From contig CABJBM010000005.1 in the NCBI GenBank assembly GCA_902363835.1, positions 1 through 64,000 of the forward strand: 64,000 bases of DNA. The letters are read 5' to 3'. The first letter of the stretch is position 1, and the number at the start of each line of letters is the position of its first letter. The translations under genes and the position numbers were made by a program. Under the pieces are notes generated by a model. The model was given only the letters and a program-made list of their open reading frames with translations, had not been told where the DNA came from and searched no databases. Shown here one piece after another: positions 22,919 through 31,525 of the stretch. This DNA comes from Lachnospiraceae bacterium (GTDB taxonomy: Bacteria; Bacillota; Clostridia; Lachnospirales; Lachnospiraceae).

Positions 22919-23942
22919 TAGAAACAGGACATGAACCCGACAAGGAATTCCGGTACTTAAGGGGAGTCATGCCATAATGACGCTGGAACATAGCAATGAA
23001 TTTACTGCAGCTATGGTATCCCACCTGCTTTGAAACGCCGGCAACGGAGAGAGAGGATTCTCCCAGCAGATTGCAGGCAATGGACATTCGGAGGGAGGTC
23101 ACATATTGATGGATGGACATATGGTATAAGTATGAAAATCCTGCCTTTAATTTCTGTGTATTTAAATATACACGTTCTGCCAGCTCTTTTATGGTGGGGG
23201 GAGCACACACTTCCAGAGTCAGAATATTGTGTGCTTCATGAAGCGCTTTTTTATCCTCTTCACTTAACAGTATGTTTTTCCCGGAAGGTAAGGTAATGAT
23301 CAGCTGAGACGGTTCAGAGACAGTTTTTGGAATAATCCTATGGGAGTAGGTTTTGGTAAGCTCTGATATGATTTCTAAAACTTTACTGTCTATAAGCATT
23401 GGTGTAAGAGTGCCAAGGTTTGCATTATATTCAAGATTTTGGAGAAGCTGCAGCAGTATGGGAGAAAGTGAATTTTGGGAAAGGTTTGAAGGAAGATCCT
23501 CAAATCTGATACAGTAGGGAGCATAAGTTTCAGCCAGGTATTCCTTAAAGTAGCTCTCTCTTATTACAATTTCCGTGGCATGATAATGCTGGCCTGCTTT
23601 CCAGGTCTGAGAGCCTTTCCGGCCGGTTCCTGTTAACAAAAATGAGTTGGGGCATAACTTAAAGGAAGGCTGTCCTAAAAGCTGGTATTCAGCTTCCCCC
23701 TTTAAGAGATTGCTCATCTGGAAATACTGTTCATCAATGGAAAACTTTAGTGAGAAGGTCCGGACAGGAGTATAATTACTGATAAACAGCTTGTAATATC
23801 CGTCTTTATCAAAATAGTAAATCTTTCCAAGAGCCGGGTTTTGAGGGTGAGAATATAGGGAATAAAACCCCATGTTTTTTTGTTCAAATTGGAGATGCCT
23901 GAAAAAACCGGCATGAAAATCATCCATATTTTTATATATCAT
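22908..23942 (-). CDS. AraC family regulator, PchR-like, of siderophore uptake
   Basis: The 344-residue regulator has a C-terminal AraC double helix-turn-helix (about 235-335, with ELAERVYLNTQKLKAGF and the second helix VAGVSKQVGYHSCSKFIAMFQRHYGMTPLKYR). The N-terminal half is a probable ligand-binding domain without membrane segments. PchR-type members sense an imported ferric siderophore and activate the neighbouring uptake genes. Divergence from an iron-type ABC operon supports that role (inference). The start shown has only a distant AGAGGAA; a few codons downstream is possible. Confidence 0.83.
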   Translation of the reverse strand: MIYKNMDDFHAGFFRHLQFEQKNMGFYSLYSHPQNPALGKIYYFDKDGYYKLFISNYTPVRTFSLKFSIDEQYFQMSNLLKGEAEYQLLGQPSFKLCPNSFLLTGTGRKGSQTWKAGQHYHATEIVIRESYFKEYLAETYAPYCIRFEDLPSNLSQNSLSPILLQLLQNLEYNANLGTLTPMLIDSKVLEIISELTKTYSHRIIPKTVSEPSQLIITLPSGKNILLSEEDKKALHEAHNILTLEVCAPPTIKELAERVYLNTQKLKAGFSYLYHMSIHQYVTSLRMSIACNLLGESSLSVAGVSKQVGYHSCSKFIAMFQRHYGMTPLKYRNSLSGSCPVSKKV

Positions 23943-24034
23943 AATGGTAAATTCCTCTGCATTCTTTGTATTTCTCTATATTCTCTTATTTTAGCCCTTA
24001 ACAGAAGAAATTATATCCCATTTAGATGATCTGC

Positions 24035-24063
24035 TTGACAACCTATATCTTATTCGTTATAAT
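24035..24063 (+). promoter_or_regulatory. Promoter of the ferric-siderophore uptake operon
   Basis: A perfect consensus: TTGACA (24035-24040), 17-bp spacer, TATAAT (24058-24063). Such a strong core promoter implies tight repression, for example by an iron repressor. Confidence 0.75.
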
Positions 24064-24079
24064 CAACCCTGTTCTGTTG

Positions 24080-24095
24080 GTTAGTCTATTCTAAC
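24080..24095. promoter_or_regulatory. Candidate operator dyad in the siderophore operon leader
   Basis: Arms GTTAG and CTAAC flank a 6-bp centre about 10 bp downstream of the predicted start site. It could bind a metal-dependent (DtxR/Fur-like) or AraC-type regulator; the spacing does not match a standard box. Confidence 0.35.
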
Positions 24096-24194
24096 TCTTA
24101 CATTATAGGTTATTTTTATGAGTATGTAAAGAAACTATTATGAAAAAATGGGGGAAGCAGCCGGCAGGGCATAGAAAGATTCGGAGGACTATCC

Positions 24195-24986
24195 ATGGAA
24201 TTAAGTGCAAAAGGGCTTTCCCTGTGTTATGAGGGGAAAGAAGTGGTACATCAGCTTGATGCTGGAATCAGAGAAGGAAAAATCACAGCATTAATTGGTG
24301 CAAACGGAAGCGGAAAGTCCACCCTTTTAAAAGGTTTTGCAAGGCTGTTAAAACCCTCAGCTGGGGAAGTTTTACTGTTTGACGAACCTTTGGCCTCTTA
24401 TGATACAAAAGAAATAGCCAGGCATTTATCCTTATTACCCTAAAATCCTCAGGCACCCATTGGAATCAATGTCTTTGAGCTGGTCTGTTTTGGCAGGTAT
24501 CCTTATCTGAAAGGATATAAAAACAGCCTGGCAAACGAAGATTATATAAAAGTGGAAGAAGCAATGAAATTAACCGGGACCTGGGAATTTCGCCACAGGG
24601 ATATTAACGCTTTATCCGGAGGCCAGCGGCAGAGAGCCTGGATTGCATTGACTTTGGCCCAGGACAGTAAAGTGTTATTACTGGATGAGCCTACCACGTT
24701 TTTGGATTTAACTCACCAACTGGAAATACTTAAGCTTTTAAAGAAATTAAATCAGGAGTTTAAAAAGACGATTGTGCTGGTTATTCATGATTTAAATCAG
24801 GCGGCAAGGTTTGCGGACGATTTGATTTGTTTAAAAAGCGGAGAGATTTTGTACAGAGGACAAGTCAGGGATGTATTTACAAGTGAAATGCTGAAGGATG
24901 TATTTCAAATAGATGCAGAAATAATTCTTGACCCAAGAAGCAACCGGCCGGCATTCCTATCCTATGATCAAGTTGAAAAGGCATAA
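24195..24986 (+). pseudogene. FecE/FhuC-type siderophore ABC ATPase interrupted by an in-frame stop
   Basis: One continuous frame of 263 codons encodes a complete siderophore-import ATPase except for TAA at 24441-24443 (codon 83). The upstream part has Walker A GANGSGKS (35-42). The downstream part has signature LSGGQ (140-144), Walker B ending in Asp164-Glu165 and the H-loop in VIHDLNQ. The stop replaces the expected CAA for the Q-loop glutamine (family pattern LLPQN), so a single C-to-T change explains it. No frameshift is present and sequence after the stop is well preserved, so the lesion is recent, a sequencing error, or suppressed. If real, the 82-residue product is inactive; restart at the ATG 24552 would lack Walker A. 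The two permeases and binding protein downstream look intact. Confidence 0.85.
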
Positions 24987-24989
24987 AAA

Positions 24990-26045
24990 ATGCAATATAA
25001 AAATAAATACATGAAAAAAACAGATAGTGAAAAGGACTTACAAAGGAGACTGCATGGGCTGATGTTTGCTCTGGGTATCCTTATATGTTTTCTGATAATA
25101 GCCAGTTTGCTGCTGGGGTTAAATAATTATTCCTTTCAAACCCTGTTGGAAAGCGTTAGGGCATATGATCCTTTAAAACAGGCCCATCAGATTATATATA
25201 CAGTGCGCCTTCCAAGAATAATCGGTGCATTATTGACAGGCTGTATACTTGGCATTTGCGGGCTTATTATGCAAAGCATCAGTAACAATCCCCTGGGAGA
25301 CCCGTCTCTTCTTGGGGTATCAGGGGGAGCCAGCCTGGTGATTGCAATTTGCTATGCAATCAGTATGAATATCGGTTCAATGCAGCGTTCCATAATTGCC
25401 ATGGCAGGAGCTGCGCTGGCCATGTTATTTGTCAGCCTTTTATCCGGTAAAATGGGAAGAAGAACGGATCCCCTTAAATTAATGCTGGCAGGAACGGCTG
25501 TTTCTAATTTCTTTGGCAGCTTATCCCTGATAATAGGAATCAGGAGCAGAACTTCAAGAAGTTTGAGTTTTTGGATAGCAGGCAGCCTTGCCGGTATTAA
25601 TACAACGGACATCCTGTTTTTGGCGGTCAGTTTAATCGTTATTCTTCTCATTATTCTCCACTACCGGAAGGATTTCACCCTGATGGTTTTAGGGGATGAG
25701 CTTTCCACAGGGCTGGGGGCCAATGTAGACAGAGCGCGCAAAGCAGGACTTTTGGTGGTAGTGATCGGTACGGGAATCAGCGTTTCCGTAATCGGGAATG
25801 TAGGATTTGTCGGACTGTGCATTCCTCATATTGCAAGACTGCTGTTTGGCAGCCGCTTTTCTTTTTTACTTCCGGTTGTTGCCGTTATGTCGGCATTTTT
25901 GCTGGGAGCGGCGGATTTAATGGCACGTTCTGTCAGTACGCCTCTTGAAATTCCCGTAGGAGCCATTACAGCCCTTATGGGTGCACCGTTCTTTTTGTAT
26001 CTGGCAAGAACGCAGAAAAAGAACGGAGGAAGGACTGTACAGTGA
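24990..26045 (+). CDS. Ferric-siderophore ABC permease, FecCD family (first)
   Basis: The 351-residue membrane protein belongs to the FecCD/BtuC family and forms half of the import channel. About ten hydrophobic segments are visible. Family landmarks include RLPRIIGALLTG near residue 75, QSISNNPLGDPSLLGVSGG, and the GFVGLCIPHIARLLFG segment that couples to the ATPase. It begins 3 bp after the interrupted ATPase gene and overlaps the second permease by 4 bp (GTGA). It has a hydrophilic, Lys-rich N-terminus of about 25 residues. Confidence 0.9.
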   Translation: MQYKNKYMKKTDSEKDLQRRLHGLMFALGILICFLIIASLLLGLNNYSFQTLLESVRAYDPLKQAHQIIYTVRLPRIIGALLTGCILGICGLIMQSISNNPLGDPSLLGVSGGASLVIAICYAISMNIGSMQRSIIAMAGAALAMLFVSLLSGKMGRRTDPLKLMLAGTAVSNFFGSLSLIIGIRSRTSRSLSFWIAGSLAGINTTDILFLAVSLIVILLIILHYRKDFTLMVLGDELSTGLGANVDRARKAGLLVVVIGTGISVSVIGNVGFVGLCIPHIARLLFGSRFSFLLPVVAVMSAFLLGAADLMARSVSTPLEIPVGAITALMGAPFFLYLARTQKKNGGRTVQ

Positions 26046-27076
26046 AACAAAAACAAAAGGATGTAAGATATCTCGCCGCAAAACGCTGCAAGGGGATATT
26101 GACCATTGGTATTTTACTGATCGTTATTACTGTTGTTATTTCTCTTAACATAGGAGCAATCTCCATTTCTCCCGGAGATATGATCCGGACATTAGCAGGC
26201 TTTGGAACGCCTAAAAATCAATTGGTACTGTTTTCGTTCCGCCTGCCAAGGCTGGCAATGATTTTAATAGTTGGTACTGGAATGGCACTCAGCGGAGCTC
26301 TTTTACAGGGAATTACCAGAAATGATCTGGTTGATTCCGGAGTCATGGGGATTAATTCGGGAGCAGGACTTTTTGTGGTATTATATATTTTCTTTTCCGG
26401 CGGGGATTCACAAATAGTAAAAGCCGCCCAATATTGGATGCTTCCTGTTATAGCCATAGCCGGAGGATTGCTGACAGCTATGATCGTCTACGGGCTGACC
26501 TGGAATAAAGGAATATCAGCCATACGGCTGCTGCTTACAGGCGTAGCCATAAATGCTGTCATAAATGCCTTGATCCTGATTTTTCAGTTAAAAATGAATG
26601 AATACAACTTTAACAGGGCAATGGCATGGTTATCCGGAGATATATGGAAAGCAGATTGGCCGCTGATTGCCCTTCTAGGGGGCTGGACTCTGATCCTGTG
26701 GATCCTTTTAAGCCGGCAGACACAAGAACTTGATATTCTGAGACTGGGAGATGAGTGGGGAGTGACCTTGGGCGTTAAGACTGAAAAGAGCCGCTTATTC
26801 CTTTTGCTGACAGCTGTGGCCTTTGCTTCCATAGCGGTGGCAGCAGGGGGAACCATCAGTTTTCTTGGGCTCCTTTCTCCCCATATTGCACGCAGGCTTA
26901 CAGGAGGATTAAGTAAATACTACCTGCCTGTTGCCGCATGTATCGGAATTGGAATCACCTTGCTTGCAGATGTATTTGCCAAATTAATATTTTCCCCTGA
27001 TGGCATACCGATCGGGTTAATGGTTGCCATGGTAGGGGCGCCCTATTTTATATATTTGATTGTAAAATATAATTAA
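26042..27076 (+). CDS. Ferric-siderophore ABC permease, FecCD family (second)
   Basis: The 344-residue partner permease starts at a GTG overlapping the previous stop. FecCD landmarks are present: FRLPRLAMILIVGTG, SGALLQGITRNDLVDSGVMGINSG, and the coupling helix region ISFLGLLSPHIARRL. About nine or ten membrane spans. The two permeases would form the heterodimeric channel. Function depends on the ATPase, which is interrupted here. Confidence 0.9.
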   Translation: MKQKQKDVRYLAAKRCKGILTIGILLIVITVVISLNIGAISISPGDMIRTLAGFGTPKNQLVLFSFRLPRLAMILIVGTGMALSGALLQGITRNDLVDSGVMGINSGAGLFVVLYIFFSGGDSQIVKAAQYWMLPVIAIAGGLLTAMIVYGLTWNKGISAIRLLLTGVAINAVINALILIFQLKMNEYNFNRAMAWLSGDIWKADWPLIALLGGWTLILWILLSRQTQELDILRLGDEWGVTLGVKTEKSRLFLLLTAVAFASIAVAAGGTISFLGLLSPHIARRLTGGLSKYYLPVAACIGIGITLLADVFAKLIFSPDGIPIGLMVAMVGAPYFIYLIVKYN

Positions 27077-27107
27077 AGGTTTTATTATGCTAATTTAAAG
27101 AAAGGAT

Positions 27108-27151
27108 GCCGCTAAGTTATTTATGCGGCTTTACTACGAAAAATTGTAGTA
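27108..27151 (+). other. Two intercistronic hairpins before the binding-protein gene
   Basis: GCCGC (27108-27112) pairs with GCGGC (27125-27129), and TACTAC (27132-27137) with GTAGTA (27146-27151). They sit between permease and binding protein and could stabilise the binding-protein mRNA or attenuate read-through. Confidence 0.4.
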
Positions 27152-27164
27152 TATGGTGTTAAAA

Positions 27165-28139
27165 ATGAAACGAATAACTGGTATGTTGACAGGCCTGGGT
27201 ATGATCGCTGTTATACTGACAGGCTGTGGGGCGAAAGTGGAAATTGCTTCACCTGGTACATCACAGACAGAGAATGCTTCTGAAGCTGAAACAAAAGGAA
27301 CCCATACATTTAAGGCAGTAAACGGAGAGATAGAAATTCCTGATGCTCCCCAAAGAGTAGTAGTGCGTACTTATCTTGGTGAACTTATGGTATTGGGAGT
27401 ACCTGTTGTGGGAAGTGAAGAATGGAGTCTTGGTAATCCTTATCTTGATAAGGATAAGGTAGCTCAGATAAAGGATGTTGGTTATCCCATGAATATCGAA
27501 GAGATTCTTGCTCTGGAACCTGATCTTATTATTACAGATTCAGAAGAAGGATTGGCTGAAATGGAGAAAATAGCGCCTACTGTTTTTATACCCTTTAATA
27601 CCAATAGGGATATTAAGTCCTCCATTCGTTATTTTGGGGAAATGCTGAATAAGCAGTCAGAAGCAGAAGCCTGGATCACTGAATTTGAAACAGAAACTGC
27701 AAAACAGGCAGAACGCTTAAAGGAAGCCGGCATTGATATGAATGCCAGTGTAGGACTTTTTGAATTTGCCAACGGGAAAGTATATGCATTTGGTGATAAC
27801 ATGGGAAGAGGCGGACAGGTTTTAACAACAGGACTTGGGATGAAGCTGCAGGAGAAGTTACAGGAAGTCAGTGACGGACAGGGCTGGGCAGAAATATCCA
27901 TTGAAGCACTCTCCGAGTATGCGCCGGATTATATGTTTGTTACAGTTTACACTGCAAATGGTGAACCAAGCAAAGATGTGGAGGAGATGAAAAAGACCTC
28001 TATATGGAAAAGCCTTTCTGCGGTACAAAATAACAGGGTAATTGAATTGCCTTTTGATAAGGTTTATTACTATGACCCGATAGCTGTGCTGCAGCAGGTA
28101 AAAATCGTAACAGATTCTTTAATCAATACAATGAAATAA
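27165..28139 (+). CDS. Ferric-siderophore binding lipoprotein
   Basis: The 324-residue cluster A-II (FecB/FhuD-like) binding protein captures the ferric siderophore outside the membrane. A lipoprotein signal peptide ends in LTGC, with Cys21 as lipidation site counted from ATG 27165. A Ser/Glu-rich linker follows, then two alpha/beta lobes with family patterns RVVVRTYLGELMVLGVPVVG, EEILALEPDLIIT and the long connecting helix. ATG 27165 is preferred to ATG 27153 because it begins a standard Lys/Arg signal peptide; neither has a strong ribosome binding site. It would deliver substrate to the FecCD pair upstream. Confidence 0.88.
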   Translation: MKRITGMLTGLGMIAVILTGCGAKVEIASPGTSQTENASEAETKGTHTFKAVNGEIEIPDAPQRVVVRTYLGELMVLGVPVVGSEEWSLGNPYLDKDKVAQIKDVGYPMNIEEILALEPDLIITDSEEGLAEMEKIAPTVFIPFNTNRDIKSSIRYFGEMLNKQSEAEAWITEFETETAKQAERLKEAGIDMNASVGLFEFANGKVYAFGDNMGRGGQVLTTGLGMKLQEKLQEVSDGQGWAEISIEALSEYAPDYMFVTVYTANGEPSKDVEEMKKTSIWKSLSAVQNNRVIELPFDKVYYYDPIAVLQQVKIVTDSLINTMK

Positions 28140-28162
28140 TATGGTGCGCTTATAAAGGGCAG

Positions 28163-28205
28163 AATACCTTCTGACTGTGAATTGCAGTACAGGAGGTATT
28201 TTCTT
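28163..28205 (+). terminator. Probable terminator of the siderophore operon
   Basis: An imperfect long hairpin (28163-28169 with 28194-28200, plus inner CTG/CAG pairing) is followed by TTTTCTT. It lies 23 bp after the binding-protein stop. Confidence 0.6.
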
Positions 28206-28270
28206 ATACCTAAACAATATTTAGCATCGCCTTTTACTGCCTGATATCAGACTGCTTCATACTTGCAGCA

Positions 28271-28299
28271 TTGACTTTATTTGATGGTAAGAATAAAAT
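28271..28299 (+). promoter_or_regulatory. Promoter of the nitroreductase gene
   Basis: TTGACT (28271-28276), 17-bp spacer, TAAAAT (28294-28299), 80 bp before the start codon. Confidence 0.55.
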
Positions 28300-28378
28300 A
28301 AATGCAGGTAACAGCGCTGACATATGGCTTTCCTATGCTGTGTTAAATAAATTTATAAAATTCAGAGAGGAGTAATTT

Positions 28379-28900
28379 ATGTTATTTGACATTTTAAAAT
28401 CCAGAAGAAGCATCAGAAAGTTTCAAAAGAGGGAAGTTGAAAAGGAGAAGATTGATGTAATTCTTAAAAGTGCCCTGCTGTCCCCGTCATCCCGGTCCAT
28501 AAGGCCCTGGCAGTTTATTGCTGTCACCGACAGGGAACTGATTCAGCAGCTCTCTCTGTGCAGGGAACCTGGTTCCAGGTTTTTGTCAGGCGCTCCTTTG
28601 GCAATTGCAGTAATAGCAGATAAGGATTCAAGTGACGTATGGATTGAGGATGCTTCCATAGCTGCAACGATTATCCAATTGACGGCACAAGATTTAGATT
28701 TGGGATCATGTTGGATTCAGGTAAGAGAAAGATTCCACACGGAGCAGAAGACTGCCGGGGAATATATTAGAGAAGTGCTTGGAATACCTGAGCAATATAG
28801 CGTTGAATGTATGATTGCCATTGGTTATCAAGGGGAAGAAAAAAAGCCTTATGAAGAAAGCACGTTGCAATATGAAAAGCTCCATTTTGACAAATTTTAA
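28379..28900 (+). CDS. Nitroreductase family FMN oxidoreductase
   Basis: The 173-residue protein is a short nitroreductase-fold flavoenzyme using FMN and NAD(P)H. It starts with the FMN-binding SRRSIRKFQKREV, has the SPSSRSIRPWQF loop, and near the end the GLGSCWIQ-like segment LGSCWIQV and IAIGYQGEEKKP. An AGAGAGGAG site precedes the ATG. It has its own promoter after the siderophore operon; a role in iron release is possible but unsupported. The true substrate is unknown. Confidence 0.83.
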   Translation: MLFDILKSRRSIRKFQKREVEKEKIDVILKSALLSPSSRSIRPWQFIAVTDRELIQQLSLCREPGSRFLSGAPLAIAVIADKDSSDVWIEDASIAATIIQLTAQDLDLGSCWIQVRERFHTEQKTAGEYIREVLGIPEQYSVECMIAIGYQGEEKKPYEESTLQYEKLHFDKF

Positions 28901-28928
28901 TTCAATAACAGCTGGTTTATCTTGCTTC

Positions 28929-28991
28929 CGGGCTTGTCCTTCCTTTTATGGGCGGTGATTTTGTTTTCCGCTCTTAGTGAGGACAAGCCCG
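28929..28991. repeat. Large inverted repeat in the nitroreductase-methyltransferase gap
   Basis: A perfect 12-bp inverted repeat (28929-28940 with 28980-28991) encloses 39 nt that contains a further GCGG/CCGC stem. It lies between convergent genes. No T-tract follows, so it is a transcript-end structure or a small palindromic element rather than a standard terminator. Confidence 0.45.
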
Positions 28992-29081
28992 CCTTGCTTA
29001 TCAAAATGGCCAGACAGTTTGTGTTCCATGTGCCGGTGATAATACTGATGCCAGGGTAAATTAATAGTATGCCTGCCGGAT

Positions 29082-29690
29082 TTATTTCTTCTCTGCAACC
29101 AGGCATAACCAGCCGTTCTTTTCGTCAATGGCAATCCGGGAAAAGCCTGCATCTGATAAAAGCCGTTCCAGTTCCTGACGGCTATAGACCCTCATACCAT
29201 CGATAATCTTTGTCCATTTGTCATCAGAAGGATCGCTCATTTCATTGCAGATAAGGAAAACCCCGCCGGAGCGCAGAACTTTGCGGATTTGGCGGAAAGA
29301 AGAGGATAGGTCCGGCCAGAAATATATGGTCTCAAACGCGGTTATTAAGTCAAAGGAGTTTTCAGAAAAAGGCAGATCAGATACATTTCCCTGGAGGACC
29401 CGGCAGCGGCCTTTGCTGATCGCCGCCTGGTTTAAACGAATGCTTTGGGCTACGCTGACTGCAGAATAATCCATTCCCGTAACAGTGCCGGAAGGAAACA
29501 TTTTAAGAAGGGATGCAAGGTTGGCGCCACCGCCGCAGCCAATGTCCAGGGCCTTGACTTTTCCTCTCAGGGTGACATGGGAAAGCCCCCATTTTGCCAG
29601 CAGTGCATGGCCCTTGTTCATCATCTGCACCATGATTTTCCCTGTAAGGCCTTTTGGTTTACGGGTATTTTGAAAAAAGTTTTTAAACAT
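29082..29690 (-). CDS. Class I SAM-dependent methyltransferase
   Basis: The protein of about 202 residues is a Methyltransf_11/25-type enzyme. Motif I is LDIGCGGGANL near residue 50, the acidic end of strand 2 is GMDYS, and motif II lies in FDLITAFETIYFWPDL. The substrate is unknown. The start is taken at the ATG 29690, which has GAGG at good spacing; an ATG two codons upstream overlaps that site. No co-transcribed gene; it converges with the nitroreductase. Confidence 0.8.
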   Translation of the reverse strand: MFKNFFQNTRKPKGLTGKIMVQMMNKGHALLAKWGLSHVTLRGKVKALDIGCGGGANLASLLKMFPSGTVTGMDYSAVSVAQSIRLNQAAISKGRCRVLQGNVSDLPFSENSFDLITAFETIYFWPDLSSSFRQIRKVLRSGGVFLICNEMSDPSDDKWTKIIDGMRVYSRQELERLLSDAGFSRIAIDEKNGWLCLVAEKK

Positions 29691-30002
29691 ACTCATTACC
29701 TCACTATCTTAAGGATATTGAAAAAGCATTTAATACCATAGGCATAGCATTTTTTAAAGCAAAAAACAATAGCGTGGGGTGGCGGCAAATGAGAAAATAT
29801 CGCAATTAAGGCCTGGGAAAGGGTAGTTGAAAAATAAAGTCATTTTCCAGTCCCGTTTCCGGCGTATTATCTCTTGTATGCCATCATTGAGGTACAACCA
29901 GACTCCTGTTTTTCTTTGAAAGGATCAGGGTAATATGCCTATATAAGGATCATGATATTTTTAGGAAACAGTTACCAGTTTTTTAATTATAAAAAAATGC
30001 TC

Positions 30003-30257
30003 TTGACATATTTTAATGCACATGCTAAATTTGGTACAGAATTTTTATGCATTATTAATTTAAAAAGATTCAGACCAGTTTCTGGCATCACCAGGAACAA
30101 GCCCTTACGGACAGGCAGGTCGGTTGCCGTGCGGTAAAATCCGCATTTCGCTTAAAGATAAATATTTTAATCTATTGTGTATATTTATGCAATAAGTGAA
30201 AGAATGATATTGTGATCGTTTATGAACGCAGATGGCATTGCCATCTGCGTTTTTTGG
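30003..30257 (+). ncRNA. Candidate small RNA unit (promoter to terminator)
   Basis: TTGACA (30003-30008), 17 bp, and an extended -10 TGCTAAATT (-10 at 30026-30031) would start a transcript near 30037 that ends at the strong terminator 30225-30256, about 220 nt. It contains no credible ORF. The family is not recognised. Confidence 0.3.
30225..30257 (+). terminator. Strong orphan Rho-independent terminator
   Basis: A perfect 12-bp stem (30225-30236 with 30240-30251), 3-nt loop and six T. No protein gene lies directly upstream on this strand. Confidence 0.85.
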
Positions 30258-30319
30258 ATGTCTTTTTGTCCCATATATTTTGCCAAAAAAAAGAAGCAGG
30301 CAAAATATTTCCAAGATTG

Positions 30320-30445
30320 TAAGCTGAAATAATAACATTCATCTGAATTTGTATCCGGTTTTTCAGATAGGAATCCAGAAAGCATTATTATTGCAGCTTA
30401 TATAGTAACCAAAAGCTTATAAGAAATCGGCAGTACCAACTGCCG
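30320..30445 (+). promoter_or_regulatory. Structured 5' leader of the polyamine gene remnant
   Basis: A 16-bp inverted repeat (30320-30335 with 30385-30400, one mismatch) encloses a second stem ATCTGA/TCAGAT (30341-30346 with 30363-30368). A further perfect hairpin (30428-30434 with 30439-30445) lies 15 bp before the ribosome binding site. It could be a cis-regulatory RNA or a small inverted-repeat element. No known riboswitch class was recognised. Confidence 0.35.
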
Positions 30446-30474
30446 GAAAAATCTGATTTAGGAGGAAATTACTT

Positions 30475-31525
30475 ATGTCTAAAATTTTAGTCATTGGCTG
30501 CGGCGGTGTAGGTTCTGTTGCAATCGCTAAATGCTGCCAGAACAGTTCAGTATTTACGGATATCTGCATTGCAAGCCGTACAAAATCAAAATGTGATGAG
30601 TTAAAAGCCAGGCTGGAGGGGAAAACCAGCTCCCGTATTACAACCGCACAGGTCGATGCGCTTGATGTGCATGCCCTTACGGCCCTTTTGCAGGAATATG
30701 CTCCTGACGTTTTACTAAATGTAGCCCTGCCTTATCAAAATCTGGCGATTATGGATGCTTGTCTTAATGCAGGAGTTTACTACATAGATACGGCGACCTA
30801 TGAACCGGAGGACATTAACGATCCTGACTGGCGCCCTATTTATGAAAAGCGTTGCAAGGAACTGGGATTTTCCTCATATTTTGATTATTCCTGGCAGTGG
30901 GCATATGAGGATAAGTTTAAGGCTGCCGGTCTTACCGCCTTACTTGGCTGCGGTTTTGATCCCGGCGTCACTAATGTGTTTTCTGCCTATGCATTGAAAC
31001 ACTATTTCGATGAAATCCATACCATTGATATTCTGGACTGCAACGGCGGGGATCAAACGCATCTGCTTTTTCATGACATTTGGAAACAGTTATCTGACAC
31101 ATATGAAGTGCCTGGAAAACGTAGGCATGTTATCCACCATTCCAATAGAGTATGAGGGACAGAAAATTGTGCCCATTCAGTTTCTGAAAGCGCTTCTGCC
31201 TGATCCTGCTTCTCTGGGACCCCGTACAGTTGGCAAGACGAATATCGGATGCATTTTTACGGGTATAAAGGATGGAAAAGAAAAGTCAATTTATATCTAT
31301 AATGTATGTGACCATCAGGAAAGCTATCGCGAGGTGGGCAGCCAGGCTATTTCATATACAACAGGTGTTCCTGCAATGATAGGGGCAATGATGATTGCTG
31401 ATGGGGACTGGGGAAAATCCGGAGTATTCAATGCGGAAGAATTTGATCCGGATCCATTTATGGAAGCTCTTAATATATGGGGACTTCCCTGGGTGGTTGA
31501 AGAAAACCCGGTAATGGTGGACTAA
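30475..31525 (+). pseudogene. Carboxynorspermidine dehydrogenase (saccharopine dehydrogenase-like), broken by an internal deletion
   Basis: In intact relatives this enzyme makes carboxy(nor)spermidine from aspartate semialdehyde and a diamine, ahead of NspC. The first part (30475 to about 31050) encodes the NAD(P)-binding start ILVIGCGGVGSVA and runs through CGFDPGVTNVFSAY to DCNGGD. The second part, in another frame, resumes at GIKRICFFMTFGNSYLTHMKCLENVGM and continues to the normal C-terminus (PWVVEENPVMVD). The family region between these is missing, about 60 residues by recall, and the junction GGGGATCA (31048-31055) fits both sides. This points to a deletion between short direct repeats that also shifted the frame. 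The first frame ends at 31155. AGGAGG precedes the ATG. Confidence 0.85.

Larger units (their letters stand above)
29691..30474. other. Long intergenic region with a possible small RNA and a structured leader
   Basis: No supported protein gene in 784 bp. From left to right it holds an AT-rich segment, a promoter-like pair (30003-30031), a strong terminator (30225-30256), an 81-nt dyad (30320-30400) and a hairpin just before the ribosome binding site of the next gene (30428-30445). Confidence 0.6.

Noticed and set aside
29952..30137. A 61-codon plus-strand open frame
   Set aside because: No ribosome binding site or family resemblance; it spans the candidate small-RNA promoter.
30037..30224. 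Known riboswitch upstream of the polyamine gene
   Set aside because: Compared by eye with TPP, purine, cobalamin, glycine, guanidine, ZTP and fluoride cores; none matches.
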